The notes beneath the pieces were generated by a model. The model was not told where the DNA came from. It did no database searches and was given only the letters and a program-made list of their open reading frames with translations. 64,000 nt of DNA. Source: SG8-4 sp964598225 (GTDB taxonomy: Bacteria; Planctomycetota; Phycisphaerae; Sedimentisphaerales; Anaerobacaceae). The DNA is taken from positions 1 to 64,000 of the forward strand of contig CAZRBG010000024.1 in NCBI GenBank assembly GCA_964598225.1, written 5' to 3'. Positions 25,622 to 33,801 of the stretch are shown piece by piece. A program made the translations under genes and the position numbers. Numbering within the stretch: position 1 is the stretch's first letter; each line of letters opens with the position of its first letter.

Positions 25622-27202
25622 ATGAGGTTATCTTCGAGAATTATCCTTGTCTTGGCGATAATCCCGTTTGGGGTGAGCAAGGCGGAGCCACAGCGCGGCA
25701 TCTTCGAGAGCCCGGCCGAGCCAACCGTGCTAAATAAAATCGACGAGATTCTCTTTGCTCATTGGAAACAGGCGGGGATCGAACCGGCCGAACTCTGTTC
25801 GGATTCGGTGTTTGTCCGCCGGGTCTATCTCGACATAATCGGCACGCTGCCTACCGCCGAAGAAGCCGCACGTTTTCCGGCGGATAAGACGCCGGACAAA
25901 CGCCGCAGGCTGATCGATCATCTGCTTAAAAGCGATGAATTCGCCGTCTACCGGGCGATGAAGTGGGCCGATTTGCTCCGAGTCAGGGCGGAATTCCCGA
26001 TCAATCTCTGGCCCAATGCGGCTCAGACGTACTACCGCTGGATCTGCGATTCTTTACGCGAGAATAAACCATACGATGTGTTCGTGCGAGAGCTACTAAC
26101 CTCCAGCGGCAGTAACTTTCGCGTGCCGCCTGTTAACTTCTATCGTGCGATTCCGAGCAAGGAGCCTGAAGCAATCGTCCGGGCTGTCGCTTTGACGCTG
26201 ATGGGAGAGAGAGCGGACAAATGGTCGAAGGGGCGTCTGGACGGCATGAAAGCTTTCTTTTCATACGTAGGTTACAAGCCTACGAGGGAGTGGAAGGAAG
26301 AAATCGTGTTCTTCGATCTCGCTAAAGCCATAGAGAAGCTTCAGGGCGATACGCAAAGGGCCGTCTTTCCCGACCAAACACAGGTCGCGCTTTCCGCCGA
26401 CCGCGACCCGCGCTGCGTGTTCGCGGACTGGCTCATCCGCCCGGATAATACGTGGTTTACACGGAACATAGTCAACCGCATCTGGTACTGGCTGATGGGA
26501 CGCGGCATAGTTCACCAGCCGGACGATTCCCGTCCCGACAATCCTCCGAGCTATCCCGAACTGTTGACGTTTTTACAAGAAGAGCTTGTCGCGGCAAAGT
26601 TCGATCTGAAGCACATATACCGCCTAATCCTGAACTCCACCACATACCAGTTGGCCTCGGTGCCTGATTCCGGTGATACGACCGCGGCTGATCACTTCGC
26701 GTGCTATCGGATCCGTCGCTTGGAGGCGGAAGTGCTGATCGACGCTTTGTGCCAGATCACTGGCACTGCCGAAAAGTATTCCAGCAGAATCCCCGAACCG
26801 TATACCTTCATTCCCGAGAGCCGGCGCTCGATCGCCCTGGCCGACGGCAGCATAACGAGCCCTTTCCTCGAGATGTTCGGCCGGCCGTCGCGGGATAGCG
26901 GGCTTGAATCCCAGCGCAATAACAAACCAACACCCGAGCAGCGGCTGCACTTTCTAAATTCGAGCCACGTGCAGAAAAAGCTCCGCGACGGACCGAAAAT
27001 CAGGAAAGTGATATACTCAAACCGCAGGCAGGATCAGATCGCCCGCGAGCTTTACCTGATGATCCTCTCTCGCTATCCCACAGACTCGGAATTGAAAATC
27101 GTCGCCGAGTATTGCCGCTCCGATACAGTTCAAAAGCGAGAGGGGCTTGAGGACCTCGCCTGGGCGCTGATCAACAGCGCTGAGTTTCTGCACCGACATT
27201 GA
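25622..27202 (+). CDS. DUF1549/DUF1553 secreted protein
   Basis: A 526-residue exported protein. A signal peptide (SSRIILVLAIIPFGVSKAEP) leads into a DUF1549 domain with VYLDIIGTLPTAEEAARF and the CxxCH-free RALKWADLL-type block YRAMKWADLLRVRAEFPINL. A DUF1553 domain follows, with RNIVNRIWYWLMGRGIVHQP, RLILNSTTYQL and YLMILSRYPTDSELKIV. Such proteins are hallmarks of Planctomycetota and are usually paired with DUF1501 proteins, as here. The N-terminal cytochrome-like PSCyt1 module found in many relatives is absent. ATG 25622 has GAGG six bases upstream. Confidence 0.85.
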   Translation: MRLSSRIILVLAIIPFGVSKAEPQRGIFESPAEPTVLNKIDEILFAHWKQAGIEPAELCSDSVFVRRVYLDIIGTLPTAEEAARFPADKTPDKRRRLIDHLLKSDEFAVYRAMKWADLLRVRAEFPINLWPNAAQTYYRWICDSLRENKPYDVFVRELLTSSGSNFRVPPVNFYRAIPSKEPEAIVRAVALTLMGERADKWSKGRLDGMKAFFSYVGYKPTREWKEEIVFFDLAKAIEKLQGDTQRAVFPDQTQVALSADRDPRCVFADWLIRPDNTWFTRNIVNRIWYWLMGRGIVHQPDDSRPDNPPSYPELLTFLQEELVAAKFDLKHIYRLILNSTTYQLASVPDSGDTTAADHFACYRIRRLEAEVLIDALCQITGTAEKYSSRIPEPYTFIPESRRSIALADGSITSPFLEMFGRPSRDSGLESQRNNKPTPEQRLHFLNSSHVQKKLRDGPKIRKVIYSNRRQDQIARELYLMILSRYPTDSELKIVAEYCRSDTVQKREGLEDLAWALINSAEFLHRH

Positions 27203-27600
27203 AATTTTCGGTGATGTAAGTGCGTTTTCAGCCGGGACAGAACCAGCCTCATCCCGATGAAAGACGATCGGGATGGGGCTGCCACCCGACTGCAGGCTGT
27301 TTGTAGTGTGCTCGTAAGAGCATGTTGGCGGGGTGTCTCATCCGGGAGTCTCGAGGCCGTCCCGGTCTCGCTATGCAGTAGAACAAGGCCAACCCTCTTC
27401 CGAGTGAAGTCGAGGAAATCCCCTCGCTACGTAACAAGGGCGAGACGCCCTCGCTACAAATGCGTTGCAGCGTCGGGTGGCAGCCTCAAGCTTGTCTCGC
27501 CGCGTGTCGGCGGGACAAGCTTGGGGCTGGACGCAAATGCCGCGCTTAAGGCCGGCCCGGTAGAATGTTTGATTTTCCTTTTCAAGCTGCAACATGCAAC
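27203..27600. repeat. Intergenic repeat cluster (families A, A' and D)
   Basis: This stretch has no gene. It contains family D at 27242-27288 (CATCCCGATGAAAGACGATC with flanks CAGCCTC and GGGGCTGCCACCC), a family A end at 27297-27330 (TTTGTAGTGTGCTCGTAAGA) and A' arms near 27435 (CAAGGGCGAGACGCCCTCGC). A second family D copy at 27475-27530 has a different stem: CAAGCTTGTCTCGCCG pairs with CGGCGGGACAAGCTTG. Confidence 0.7.
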
Positions 27601-27616
27601 ATTTCTCACGATAATG

Positions 27617-27625
27617 TGTTATAAT
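27617..27625 (+). promoter_or_regulatory. Extended -10 promoter for the DUF1501 gene
   Basis: TGTTATAAT: a perfect -10 hexamer (27620-27625) with the TGn extension. No good -35 is seen 16-18 bases upstream. The leader to the ATG at 27694 would be about 62 bases. Confidence 0.45.
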
Positions 27626-27693
27626 AGCCGTAACTGTGGTGTGGGCTTTGGCTCGCCAAACGACTCATTAACCAGCAGGATAGAGGAGAGACA

Positions 27694-29067
27694 ATGAATA
27701 CCGAACATTCACGTCCGGCCGCGGGCTTGAACGCAAGCGAAATCAATCGAAGTGCGTCGATCAGCAGGCGCGAGCTGATGCGCCGGGGGCTTTTAGGTGC
27801 GGCCGGTCTGTCGATTGCAGACCATTTGGTTGCGCCGGCCGTTTGCGCTTCTAAACCGCCCAAAGCAAAAGCCGTGATCCAGATCTGGATGTGGGGCGGC
27901 CCGTCTCACCTTGACACGTTCGATCCCAAGCCCGAAGCCGGATACGATTACTGCGGCCCGTATGAAAATCCGATCGCAACGAATGTGGACGGAATTCGGA
28001 TAAACCAAGAATTGCCCCTTTTGGCACAGCATGCGGACAAGTATTCGATAATTCGCAGCATGACTCACGGCATCAACGGCCATGAGACGGCTTCCTATCT
28101 CGTTCAGACCGGTCGCCAGACCGGCGGCAGGCTCGTCTATCCTTCGGTCGGCGCGGTGGTCTCGCTGTTCAAGGGCTACAAGGCGGGCTATGACAGGCTG
28201 CTGCCGCCTTATATCGTCCTGACGCGACCGCAGGGCCGGTTCTCCGAGGCGGGCTTTTTGGGATCGCGGTACAAACCCTTCGCCACCGGCGGCAATCCGG
28301 CGGCTGAGCAGTTCGTTGTCGAGGGAGTCGTGGCCGAGGGAATCACAAGACAGCGACAGGAAAGCCGCCGCGAATTATTACAGAAGCTCGATGCCCTGGA
28401 TCATGCCGTCGAAAACGATCCGCAATTAGCGGCATCGAAGAAGTGCGAGAACCGCGCCTATGACCTGATCCTCGGCGATGAAGGCAAAGTCTTCGATTTG
28501 TCCGAAGAGGACGAAGAGGTGCGGGCCGAATACGGCATGTCGCAATTCGGCCAGTCTTGCCTGCTGGCCAGGCGGCTGGTCGAGCGGGGCTTTCCCTATA
28601 TCACTATCAACTATCCCGGATGGGACACTCACAAAGGACATTTCACCGCGATGCGGCAAAAGCTGCCGCAGATGGATGCGGGGATGTCAACTTTGCTGAA
28701 AGAGCTCTCCGAGCGGGGTTTGCTCGACAGTACAATCGTCTGGTGGACAGGCGAGTTCGGCCGAACGCCCAAGGTCGCCTGGCAGCCACCCTGGGACGGC
28801 GGTCGGCACCACCACGGCAGCGTCTTCTCGTCGGTGGTCGCCGGCGGAGGATTCAAGGGAGGTCATGTGGTCGGCTCATCGGACGCCAAAGGTGAACAAG
28901 TCAAAGACCGCCCCGTGTATCCTTGCGATCTGATCGCCAGCATGTACGAACTGCTCGGGATCGATCCCGAAGGCACAATGCCCAATCCCCAGGGACCGCC
29001 CGTTCCGGTAATACCGCCCCTCGCCGATGGAGTGAAAACCGGCGGGAAACTAACCGAAATTATGTAG
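27694..29067 (+). CDS. DUF1501 protein with Tat signal
   Basis: A 457-residue protein with a twin-arginine signal (SISRRELMRRGLLGAAGLS) and the DUF1501 fold, distantly related to sulfatases and alkaline phosphatases. Blocks include VIQIWMWGGPSHLDTFDPKP, SIIRSMTHGINGHETASY, GWDTHKGHFTAMRQKLPQMD, VWWTGEFGRTPK and GGRHHHGSVFSSVVAGGGFK. The conserved Asp and His residues would form a metal site in the related hydrolases; activity in DUF1501 is unproven. Its usual partner, a DUF1549/DUF1553 protein, lies directly upstream. Confidence 0.88.
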   Translation: MNTEHSRPAAGLNASEINRSASISRRELMRRGLLGAAGLSIADHLVAPAVCASKPPKAKAVIQIWMWGGPSHLDTFDPKPEAGYDYCGPYENPIATNVDGIRINQELPLLAQHADKYSIIRSMTHGINGHETASYLVQTGRQTGGRLVYPSVGAVVSLFKGYKAGYDRLLPPYIVLTRPQGRFSEAGFLGSRYKPFATGGNPAAEQFVVEGVVAEGITRQRQESRRELLQKLDALDHAVENDPQLAASKKCENRAYDLILGDEGKVFDLSEEDEEVRAEYGMSQFGQSCLLARRLVERGFPYITINYPGWDTHKGHFTAMRQKLPQMDAGMSTLLKELSERGLLDSTIVWWTGEFGRTPKVAWQPPWDGGRHHHGSVFSSVVAGGGFKGGHVVGSSDAKGEQVKDRPVYPCDLIASMYELLGIDPEGTMPNPQGPPVPVIPPLADGVKTGGKLTEIM

Positions 29068-29126
29068 CACAAAAGATCCGAATGAGGCTGCCACTCGGTC
29101 ACAGCGGTTTCATGGCCTAAGTGAAA

Positions 29127-29192
29127 AATGTCATTGGCAGGAATCTATTTGTTCTCGAGATTATGGATTCCTGCCTGCGCAGCAATGACAGC
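29127..29192. repeat. Family C palindromic repeat
   Basis: GTCATTGGCAGGAATCTATT and GGATTCCTGCCTGCGCAGCA form inverted arms around TTGTTCTCGAGATTA. Better-matched copies are at 31480-31550 and 52695-52763. A partial family D end (GAATGAGGCTGCCAC) precedes it at about 29080. Confidence 0.65.
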
Positions 29193-29294
29193 AAGAAAAC
29201 GAACAATAGCCGGCTGCTTCAAGCTCTTATCCCTTCGAGGTGGAGGTGAGAGCGCCGAGCCGGTCGTAGAAGAAAGTTTGACTAAATACATTTC

Positions 29295-31451
29295 ATGTCT
29301 CGATTATCTATCGTAACAACTTTCGTGGTTTCACTAGTCTTTGCCATTGCCGCGTCAGCCCAGCAGGGTACTCGGCCGCGGATAGGGTACGTCTACCCGG
29401 CGGGGAGTCGGCAGGGGGCGGAACTGGAAGTTGTCATTGGCGGGCGCAATCTGGCGGGTGTGGCGACCGCGTACGTGTCAGGCGGGGGCATTAAGACGTT
29501 TGCTTTCGGCTACAGCAATCCGGAAAACGCGCCGACGCCGGCCATCGCCGAGACGGTGACGGTGGAAATGACTATAGCCGACGATGCCGAACCGGGACCG
29601 CGTGAATTGCGCCTGGAAACGCCCGCCGGACTGTCGAATCCGCTGGTTTTTCACGTAGGTCAGTTGCCGGAATTCATGGAGCGGGAAAAGCGCCCGGAAT
29701 CCTCGACTGAAGAGGTGATGGATATCACGCCGCCGGCGGTTGTTAACGGCCAGATAATGCCCGGGGACATCGACCGATTCCGTATCAGGGCGCGCAAGGG
29801 CCGGCGGCTGGTTTTTGCACTAAGCGCCAGAGATCTCATTCCGTATCTTCCCGATGCCGTGCCGGGATGGTTTCAGGCGGTTCTTGCTCTGTATGACGAC
29901 GACGGCAACGAGCTGAAATTAGTCGATGATTTCCGGTTTCATCCCGATCCCATTCTGCATTACGAGGTCCCCGAAGACGGCTTGTACACCGTCGCCGTTT
30001 ACGATAATATCTACCGGGGCCGAGAGGATTTTGTTTATCGTCTTGCCGTAGGCGAATTGCCCTTTATCACCGGGATTTTTCCAATGGGCGCAAGAGCCGG
30101 CGCGCGGACGAAAGTCGAGATGCAGGGCTGGCATCTGAAACAGAAACAAAAGATCGTCGATTTCTCAACACGGGGTATTCACCATCTTGTCGTGCGCAAG
30201 CAGCACGATGCACTCGCCGAGCGCAGGCTCGATCTGATGATCGACAGGCAACTCTCGACCGCTGCCGATTCGGTTTTTCGCACCGAGTCGGTTTCCAATC
30301 GTATTGCTTTTTCCGTCGATACGCTGCCCGAGTGCCTGGAAAAGGAGGCCAACGATTCACCGCATAGGCCGCAGCGAGTCTCGCTGCCGATCATCATCAA
30401 CGGGCGGATCGACAAGCCGGGAGACTGGGACGTGTTTCGCTTCGAAGGGTGTGCGGGCCAGGAGGTCTACGCCGAAGTCCGGGCAAGACGGCTCGGCTCC
30501 CCGCTGGATTCGATCCTGAGGCTTACAGACGCAAAGGGCAAACAGCTCGCGATTAACGACGACCACCGGGACGAAGGCGCCGGGTTGCTCACGCACCATG
30601 CCGATTCTTTGCTGAGCGCTGCCTTGCCTGCCGACGGGTCCTATTTTGTTTACCTCGGCGACATCCAGCAGCACGGGGCAGCCGACTATGCGTATCGCGT
30701 GCGGATCGGTCCTCCGAATCGCGATTTCGAGCTGAGAATTGTACCTTCGAGCGTCAACATTCGCGGCGGCGGGACCGTGCCGCTGTCCATACATGCCTTG
30801 CGAAGAGACGGTTTTTCAGGAGATATCGATTTGGCTTTCGATAATGCGCCACGCGGCTTCGAGCTGGCCGGCGCCAGGATTCCCCCCGGACAGGATAACG
30901 TCCGGCTCACATTAACCGTCCCACCAGTGAGAAAAAAGAGCATAGTGACTCTATCGCTTATCGGCCGAGCGACAATTGGCGGGCAAACGGCTACCCGTCC
31001 CGTCGTCCCGGCTGAGAACATGATGCAGGCCTTCATCTGGTGGCATCTGGTTCCGGTCAATGAATTGAAGGCGGTCATTTCACCGGGTACGGCAACGAAA
31101 ACTCCCGTGACGGTCGTGAGCGAACTTCCGCTGAGGATACCGGTAGATGGCGCAGCCGCGCTCGAGCTTGACACGCCGACGGGAAGGGCCTTCGACAGGC
31201 TGCATCTCGAACTTGACGAGCCGCCTGATGGCCTCTCGATCGAGGGCGAATCACCGACTCGCCGCGGCATGAAGATCGTTTTCAAATGTGACGCATCGAA
31301 GATCAAAGCAGGTCTTAAAGGCAACCTGATCGTCAGCGCATTCGCCGTGAAATCCGAAGAAGATTCGAAAAGTACGCCCCGACGCCGCAGCCGACCCACC
31401 CCCCTCGGGATGTTGCCCGCAATCCCCTTTGAGATCATTGCCTCGAACTGA
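29295..31451 (+). CDS. Secreted PPC-domain protein
   Basis: A 718-residue exported protein (signal TTFVVSLVFAIAASA, cleavage before QQG). It carries an N-terminal IPT-like region (PRIGYVYPAGSRQGAELEVV), then two bacterial pre-peptidase C-terminal (PPC) domains. The first is around residues 145-255 (NGQIMPGDIDRFRIRARKG, GLYTVAVYDNIYRGREDFVY); the second is around 350-475 (INGRIDKPGDWDVFRFEG, DGSYFVYLGDIQQHGAADYA). The C-terminal part is beta-rich. Such proteins commonly accompany DUF1501 and DUF1549 proteins in planctomycetes, as here. The biochemical role is unknown. Confidence 0.8.
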   Translation: MSRLSIVTTFVVSLVFAIAASAQQGTRPRIGYVYPAGSRQGAELEVVIGGRNLAGVATAYVSGGGIKTFAFGYSNPENAPTPAIAETVTVEMTIADDAEPGPRELRLETPAGLSNPLVFHVGQLPEFMEREKRPESSTEEVMDITPPAVVNGQIMPGDIDRFRIRARKGRRLVFALSARDLIPYLPDAVPGWFQAVLALYDDDGNELKLVDDFRFHPDPILHYEVPEDGLYTVAVYDNIYRGREDFVYRLAVGELPFITGIFPMGARAGARTKVEMQGWHLKQKQKIVDFSTRGIHHLVVRKQHDALAERRLDLMIDRQLSTAADSVFRTESVSNRIAFSVDTLPECLEKEANDSPHRPQRVSLPIIINGRIDKPGDWDVFRFEGCAGQEVYAEVRARRLGSPLDSILRLTDAKGKQLAINDDHRDEGAGLLTHHADSLLSAALPADGSYFVYLGDIQQHGAADYAYRVRIGPPNRDFELRIVPSSVNIRGGGTVPLSIHALRRDGFSGDIDLAFDNAPRGFELAGARIPPGQDNVRLTLTVPPVRKKSIVTLSLIGRATIGGQTATRPVVPAENMMQAFIWWHLVPVNELKAVISPGTATKTPVTVVSELPLRIPVDGAAALELDTPTGRAFDRLHLELDEPPDGLSIEGESPTRRGMKIVFKCDASKIKAGLKGNLIVSAFAVKSEEDSKSTPRRRSRPTPLGMLPAIPFEIIASN

Positions 31452-31479
31452 AGGTCATTTCGTGCTCGAAGTGAAGGTT

Positions 31480-31550
31480 GTCATTCCTGCGCAGGCAGGA
31501 CTCTATTTGTTCACGAGTTTCTGGATTCCTGCCTTCGCAGGAATGACATC
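31480..31550. repeat. Family C palindromic repeat
   Basis: GTCATTCCTGCGCAGGCAGG and GGATTCCTGCCTTCGCAGGA are inverted arms around CTATTTGTTCACGAGTTTC. This is essentially the same element as 52695-52763. It lies between convergent genes (PPC protein and ferritin-like protein) and could fold into a terminator-like stem without a T-run. Confidence 0.7.
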
Positions 31551-31620
31551 GAGTGAGTCGGCTGGTCGCGAAAGCCGGCTTCGGTGAACACACGCGTTGC
31601 TTCCTCAGGCTCAACCGCCG

Positions 31621-31923
31621 TCAGCGCAGCTTCTCGATTTCTTCTTCCACTTCCTCCTCGCCTTCGGCGTATAGCTTCTTTTCATCCGGAGCAAGCTCGT
31701 GAAGCAGCCGCAGGAATTCTCCGGCATGGACGCGCTCTTCATCGGCGATGTCCTTTAGTACTTCGATAGCGAGCTTGTTATCTATCGACTCGGCAAGCTG
31801 CATGTACAGTTGAACAGCTTCATACTCCGCGGCAATCATGAATCGAATCGCCCGAATCAGTTCCTCATCTGTGAGTTTCCTGTCATTAGCCAGTCCCGAA
31901 AAAGCTGAACCAAACTCCGGCAT
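31621..31923 (-). CDS. Ferritin-like diiron protein (encapsulated-ferritin type)
   Basis: A 100-residue two-helix ferritin-like protein. Helix 1 holds AIRFMIAAEYEAVQLYMQLA and helix 2 LKDIADEERVHAGEFLRLLH, supplying the Glu and His ligands of a diiron site that forms between subunits. The length, the MPEFGSAFSGLA start and the acidic Glu-rich tail (EGEEEVEEEIEKL) recall encapsulated ferritins of anaerobes. No encapsulin shell gene is in the window. The role would be iron storage or peroxide detoxification. The ATG has AAGGAG at good spacing. Confidence 0.75.
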   Translation of the reverse strand: MPEFGSAFSGLANDRKLTDEELIRAIRFMIAAEYEAVQLYMQLAESIDNKLAIEVLKDIADEERVHAGEFLRLLHELAPDEKKLYAEGEEEVEEEIEKLR

Positions 31924-31976
31924 GGCGAATCTCCTTTTTTTAGATCAGTTTATTAGTAAGTCTGATGTCCGAATTA

Positions 31977-32261
31977 TTATGACTCAAGGGCTCTACGCTC
32001 CATGAGTATCTCCCTACCCAAATAAAGCTTAACCAAACTCTGATAGGGGATATCTCTTTTGTGAGCGAGAATCTTCAATTGCTCAAGCATGTTCTCCGGA
32101 AGTCTAATGGAAATCGATTTCATAGTAGGTTTAAGGTTAGGAAAGACACCTTGCTCTGCTGAACTGACATCCATAAAATCCAATGGTGAATTCTTCGACC
32201 AAAATTCTCGCTCCCGGTCTTCATTCTTGAATAGAGGTGTTTTTTTACTTCCGTTTTTCAT
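31977..32261 (-). CDS. CopG/RHH-type antitoxin-like protein (orphan)
   Basis: A 94-residue protein with a C-terminal ribbon-helix-helix: MKSISIRLPENMLEQLKILA followed by HKRDIPYQSLVKLYLGREI. This is the layout of CopG/BrnA-type antitoxins whose N-terminus binds the toxin (KNEDREREFWSKNSPLDFMD). No toxin ORF lies on either side: upstream is the rhaT promoter and downstream the ferritin gene. ATG 32261 has AGAAGG upstream; an in-frame ATG at 32282 lies within the predicted -10 element and is rejected. Confidence 0.7.
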   Translation of the reverse strand: MKNGSKKTPLFKNEDREREFWSKNSPLDFMDVSSAEQGVFPNLKPTMKSISIRLPENMLEQLKILAHKRDIPYQSLVKLYLGREILMERRALES

Positions 32262-32281
32262 AAAACCTTCTTTCTGTAACA

Positions 32282-32310
32282 TTCATATCTCTTGCGGTGA
32301 TAGGCGTCAA
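32282..32310 (-). promoter_or_regulatory. Predicted promoter of the CopG-like gene
   Basis: Minus strand: TTGACG (32310-32305), a 17-base spacer, then TATGAA (32287-32282). The transcript would start near 32275, just upstream of ATG 32261. As RHH antitoxins often bind their own promoters, autoregulation is possible. Confidence 0.5.
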
Positions 32311-32346
32311 GTGGAATTCAAGTTATATTTTCTTCGCCGAAAGTGA

Positions 32347-32376
32347 TTGACGAGCTTGAAAGGAAGTCATTATATT
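32347..32376 (+). promoter_or_regulatory. Predicted promoter of rhaT-like gene
   Basis: TTGACG (32347-32352), an 18-base spacer and TATATT (32371-32376). It is divergent from the CopG promoter with about 36 bases between the two -35 boxes. The leader to ATG 32439 would be about 55 bases. Confidence 0.5.
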
Positions 32377-32438
32377 TTAGCAACTTGAATCTTGTTCGCT
32401 CGCCGCAGCGCGGTGGGTCTTGAGAAAGGAGTCGCTTG

Positions 32439-33551
32439 ATGGCAGAGACTATCGTTGGGTTTGCATTGCTGTTGCTGGGGGCCGTTTGCGGCGGATCGTT
32501 CGGTCTGCCGAGCAAGTTCGTTAAAAGGGATACGCCCTGGGAGACGCTTTGGGGGCCTTTCTTCTTTTTTGTGACCATACTGATTCCGACGACTGTCTTT
32601 CCCTTCATCGCAGACGGGCTGTTCGCAACCTGCGCCGACGCCGGAACTGCCGGAGCTTTGGCGCCCGTGCTTTTCGGTTTCCTCTGGGGGCTCGGCTCTA
32701 TGACTCTCGGCATCAGTTTCGGGCTGATCGGCTTATCATTAGCATACGCGCTGAACTACGGCGCTCAGATAGCCACGGGAGGAATGGGGCCTTTCATTAT
32801 CCATCACAGCGAGCAACTTACGACCGCGCATGGCTACACGATTATGGCCGGGGTCGGCGTCTGCATACTCGGGGTGATCGTGTGCGGCAAGGCTGCGACT
32901 TTAAGAAGCAAGAGTCAGTCCGGTGACGGAGCCGATCAGACCGTGCTCACAGGCGTAAAGCTCATCAAGGGCCTGATTGTAGCGGTGCTGTCGGGTGTGC
33001 TCTGCGCCTGCTACAGCATTGCAGTCAGCTTCGGGGGGCCTGTCAGTGAAATCTCAGTTACCCAATACGGCAATCCGCCGTGGCGCGCAGCGTTTGCAGT
33101 GGCGGCATTGATTCTATGGGGAGGGGCGGCATCAGCGTGCGGGTATTGCATTTACAAATTCTGTGCCAACAAGACCTGGAGCAGTCTGACTAAGCAGGGT
33201 GTTGGCAGAATCCTCCTGATCGCGCTTGTGATGGCGGTGCTGCACGATGCGGCTATACTGCTGTTCGGTGTAGGCGCTTCGAGGCTCGGGCCGCTTGGCG
33301 TTGCTATCGGCTATGCGGCTTTCATGTCGTTCGCGATCATAGTGGGCAACGTCAACGGCTTTCTGACAAAGGAATGGAAGGGGGCGAGCAGGCAGAGCGT
33401 ATACTGGATAATAGCCGGCATAATCGTTCTGATCGTCGGTGTGAGCATTCTTGCCAAAGGCAACGCCATGCAGGGTGAGTACGAAAGGCAAAAGGCTGCG
33501 GAAAGGACCAGCCCCATCCCATTCGACTACGCTCAGGGCAGGCTCCGATAA
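32439..33551 (+). CDS. rhaT: RhaT-like sugar/proton symporter
   Basis: A 370-residue inner-membrane protein with about ten helices and the L-rhamnose/H+ symporter blocks: GAVCGGSFGLPSKFVKRDTP at the start, GLSLAYALNYGAQIATGGMG near residue 110, VAVLSGVLCACYSIAVSFG near 185 and NGFLTKEWKGASRQSVYWII near 305. Substrate by analogy is L-rhamnose or a related deoxysugar. The last 14 codons (TSPIPFDYAQGRLR) and the stop codon come from a family D repeat, so the native C-terminus has been replaced. ATG 32439 has AAAGGAG upstream. Confidence 0.8.
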   Translation: MAETIVGFALLLLGAVCGGSFGLPSKFVKRDTPWETLWGPFFFFVTILIPTTVFPFIADGLFATCADAGTAGALAPVLFGFLWGLGSMTLGISFGLIGLSLAYALNYGAQIATGGMGPFIIHHSEQLTTAHGYTIMAGVGVCILGVIVCGKAATLRSKSQSGDGADQTVLTGVKLIKGLIVAVLSGVLCACYSIAVSFGGPVSEISVTQYGNPPWRAAFAVAALILWGGAASACGYCIYKFCANKTWSSLTKQGVGRILLIALVMAVLHDAAILLFGVGASRLGPLGVAIGYAAFMSFAIIVGNVNGFLTKEWKGASRQSVYWIIAGIIVLIVGVSILAKGNAMQGEYERQKAAERTSPIPFDYAQGRLR

Positions 33552-33578
33552 ACGACAATCGGGATGAGGCTGCCACCC
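33507..33578. repeat. Family D repeat overlapping the rhaT 3' end
   Basis: ACCAGCCCCATCCCATTCGA at one end and CAATCGGGATGAGGCTGCCA at the other are the arms of family D (compare 37950-37993, opposite orientation). The short element CGCTCAGGGCAGG, also nested in the family B copy at 12404-12484, interrupts the stem. It supplies the terminal codons and stop of rhaT. Confidence 0.7.
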
Positions 33579-33589
33579 ATCGCAGGAGG

Positions 33590-33712
33590 ACATCAGGAAA
33601 TCAGAGTATCAGGAGGCAGGAGATCGGATTAGCAGGATATCAGAGAGTATCGCACCTGATAACCTGATTCTCTGATAACCACTTCCTGCTCTCCTGATGA
33701 TCTGATTTACTT
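33590..33712. repeat. Inverted repeat built of ATCAGGA units
   Basis: AAATCAGAGTATCAGGAGGC near 33598 is mirrored by CTCTCCTGATGATCTGATTT near 33691. Between them are GAGAGTATCGCACCTGATAA and ACCTGATTCTCTGATAACCA. This fills most of the rhaT-SDR gap; no gene is visible there. Confidence 0.5.
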
Positions 33713-33801
33713 GCAATCGAAACTGTTAGCAAGTGCGAGACTTGGTTAAACACGTAGGTCAGGATAGCAATGCCAAGTTCCATATACGATCTTAGCCGGA
33801 A

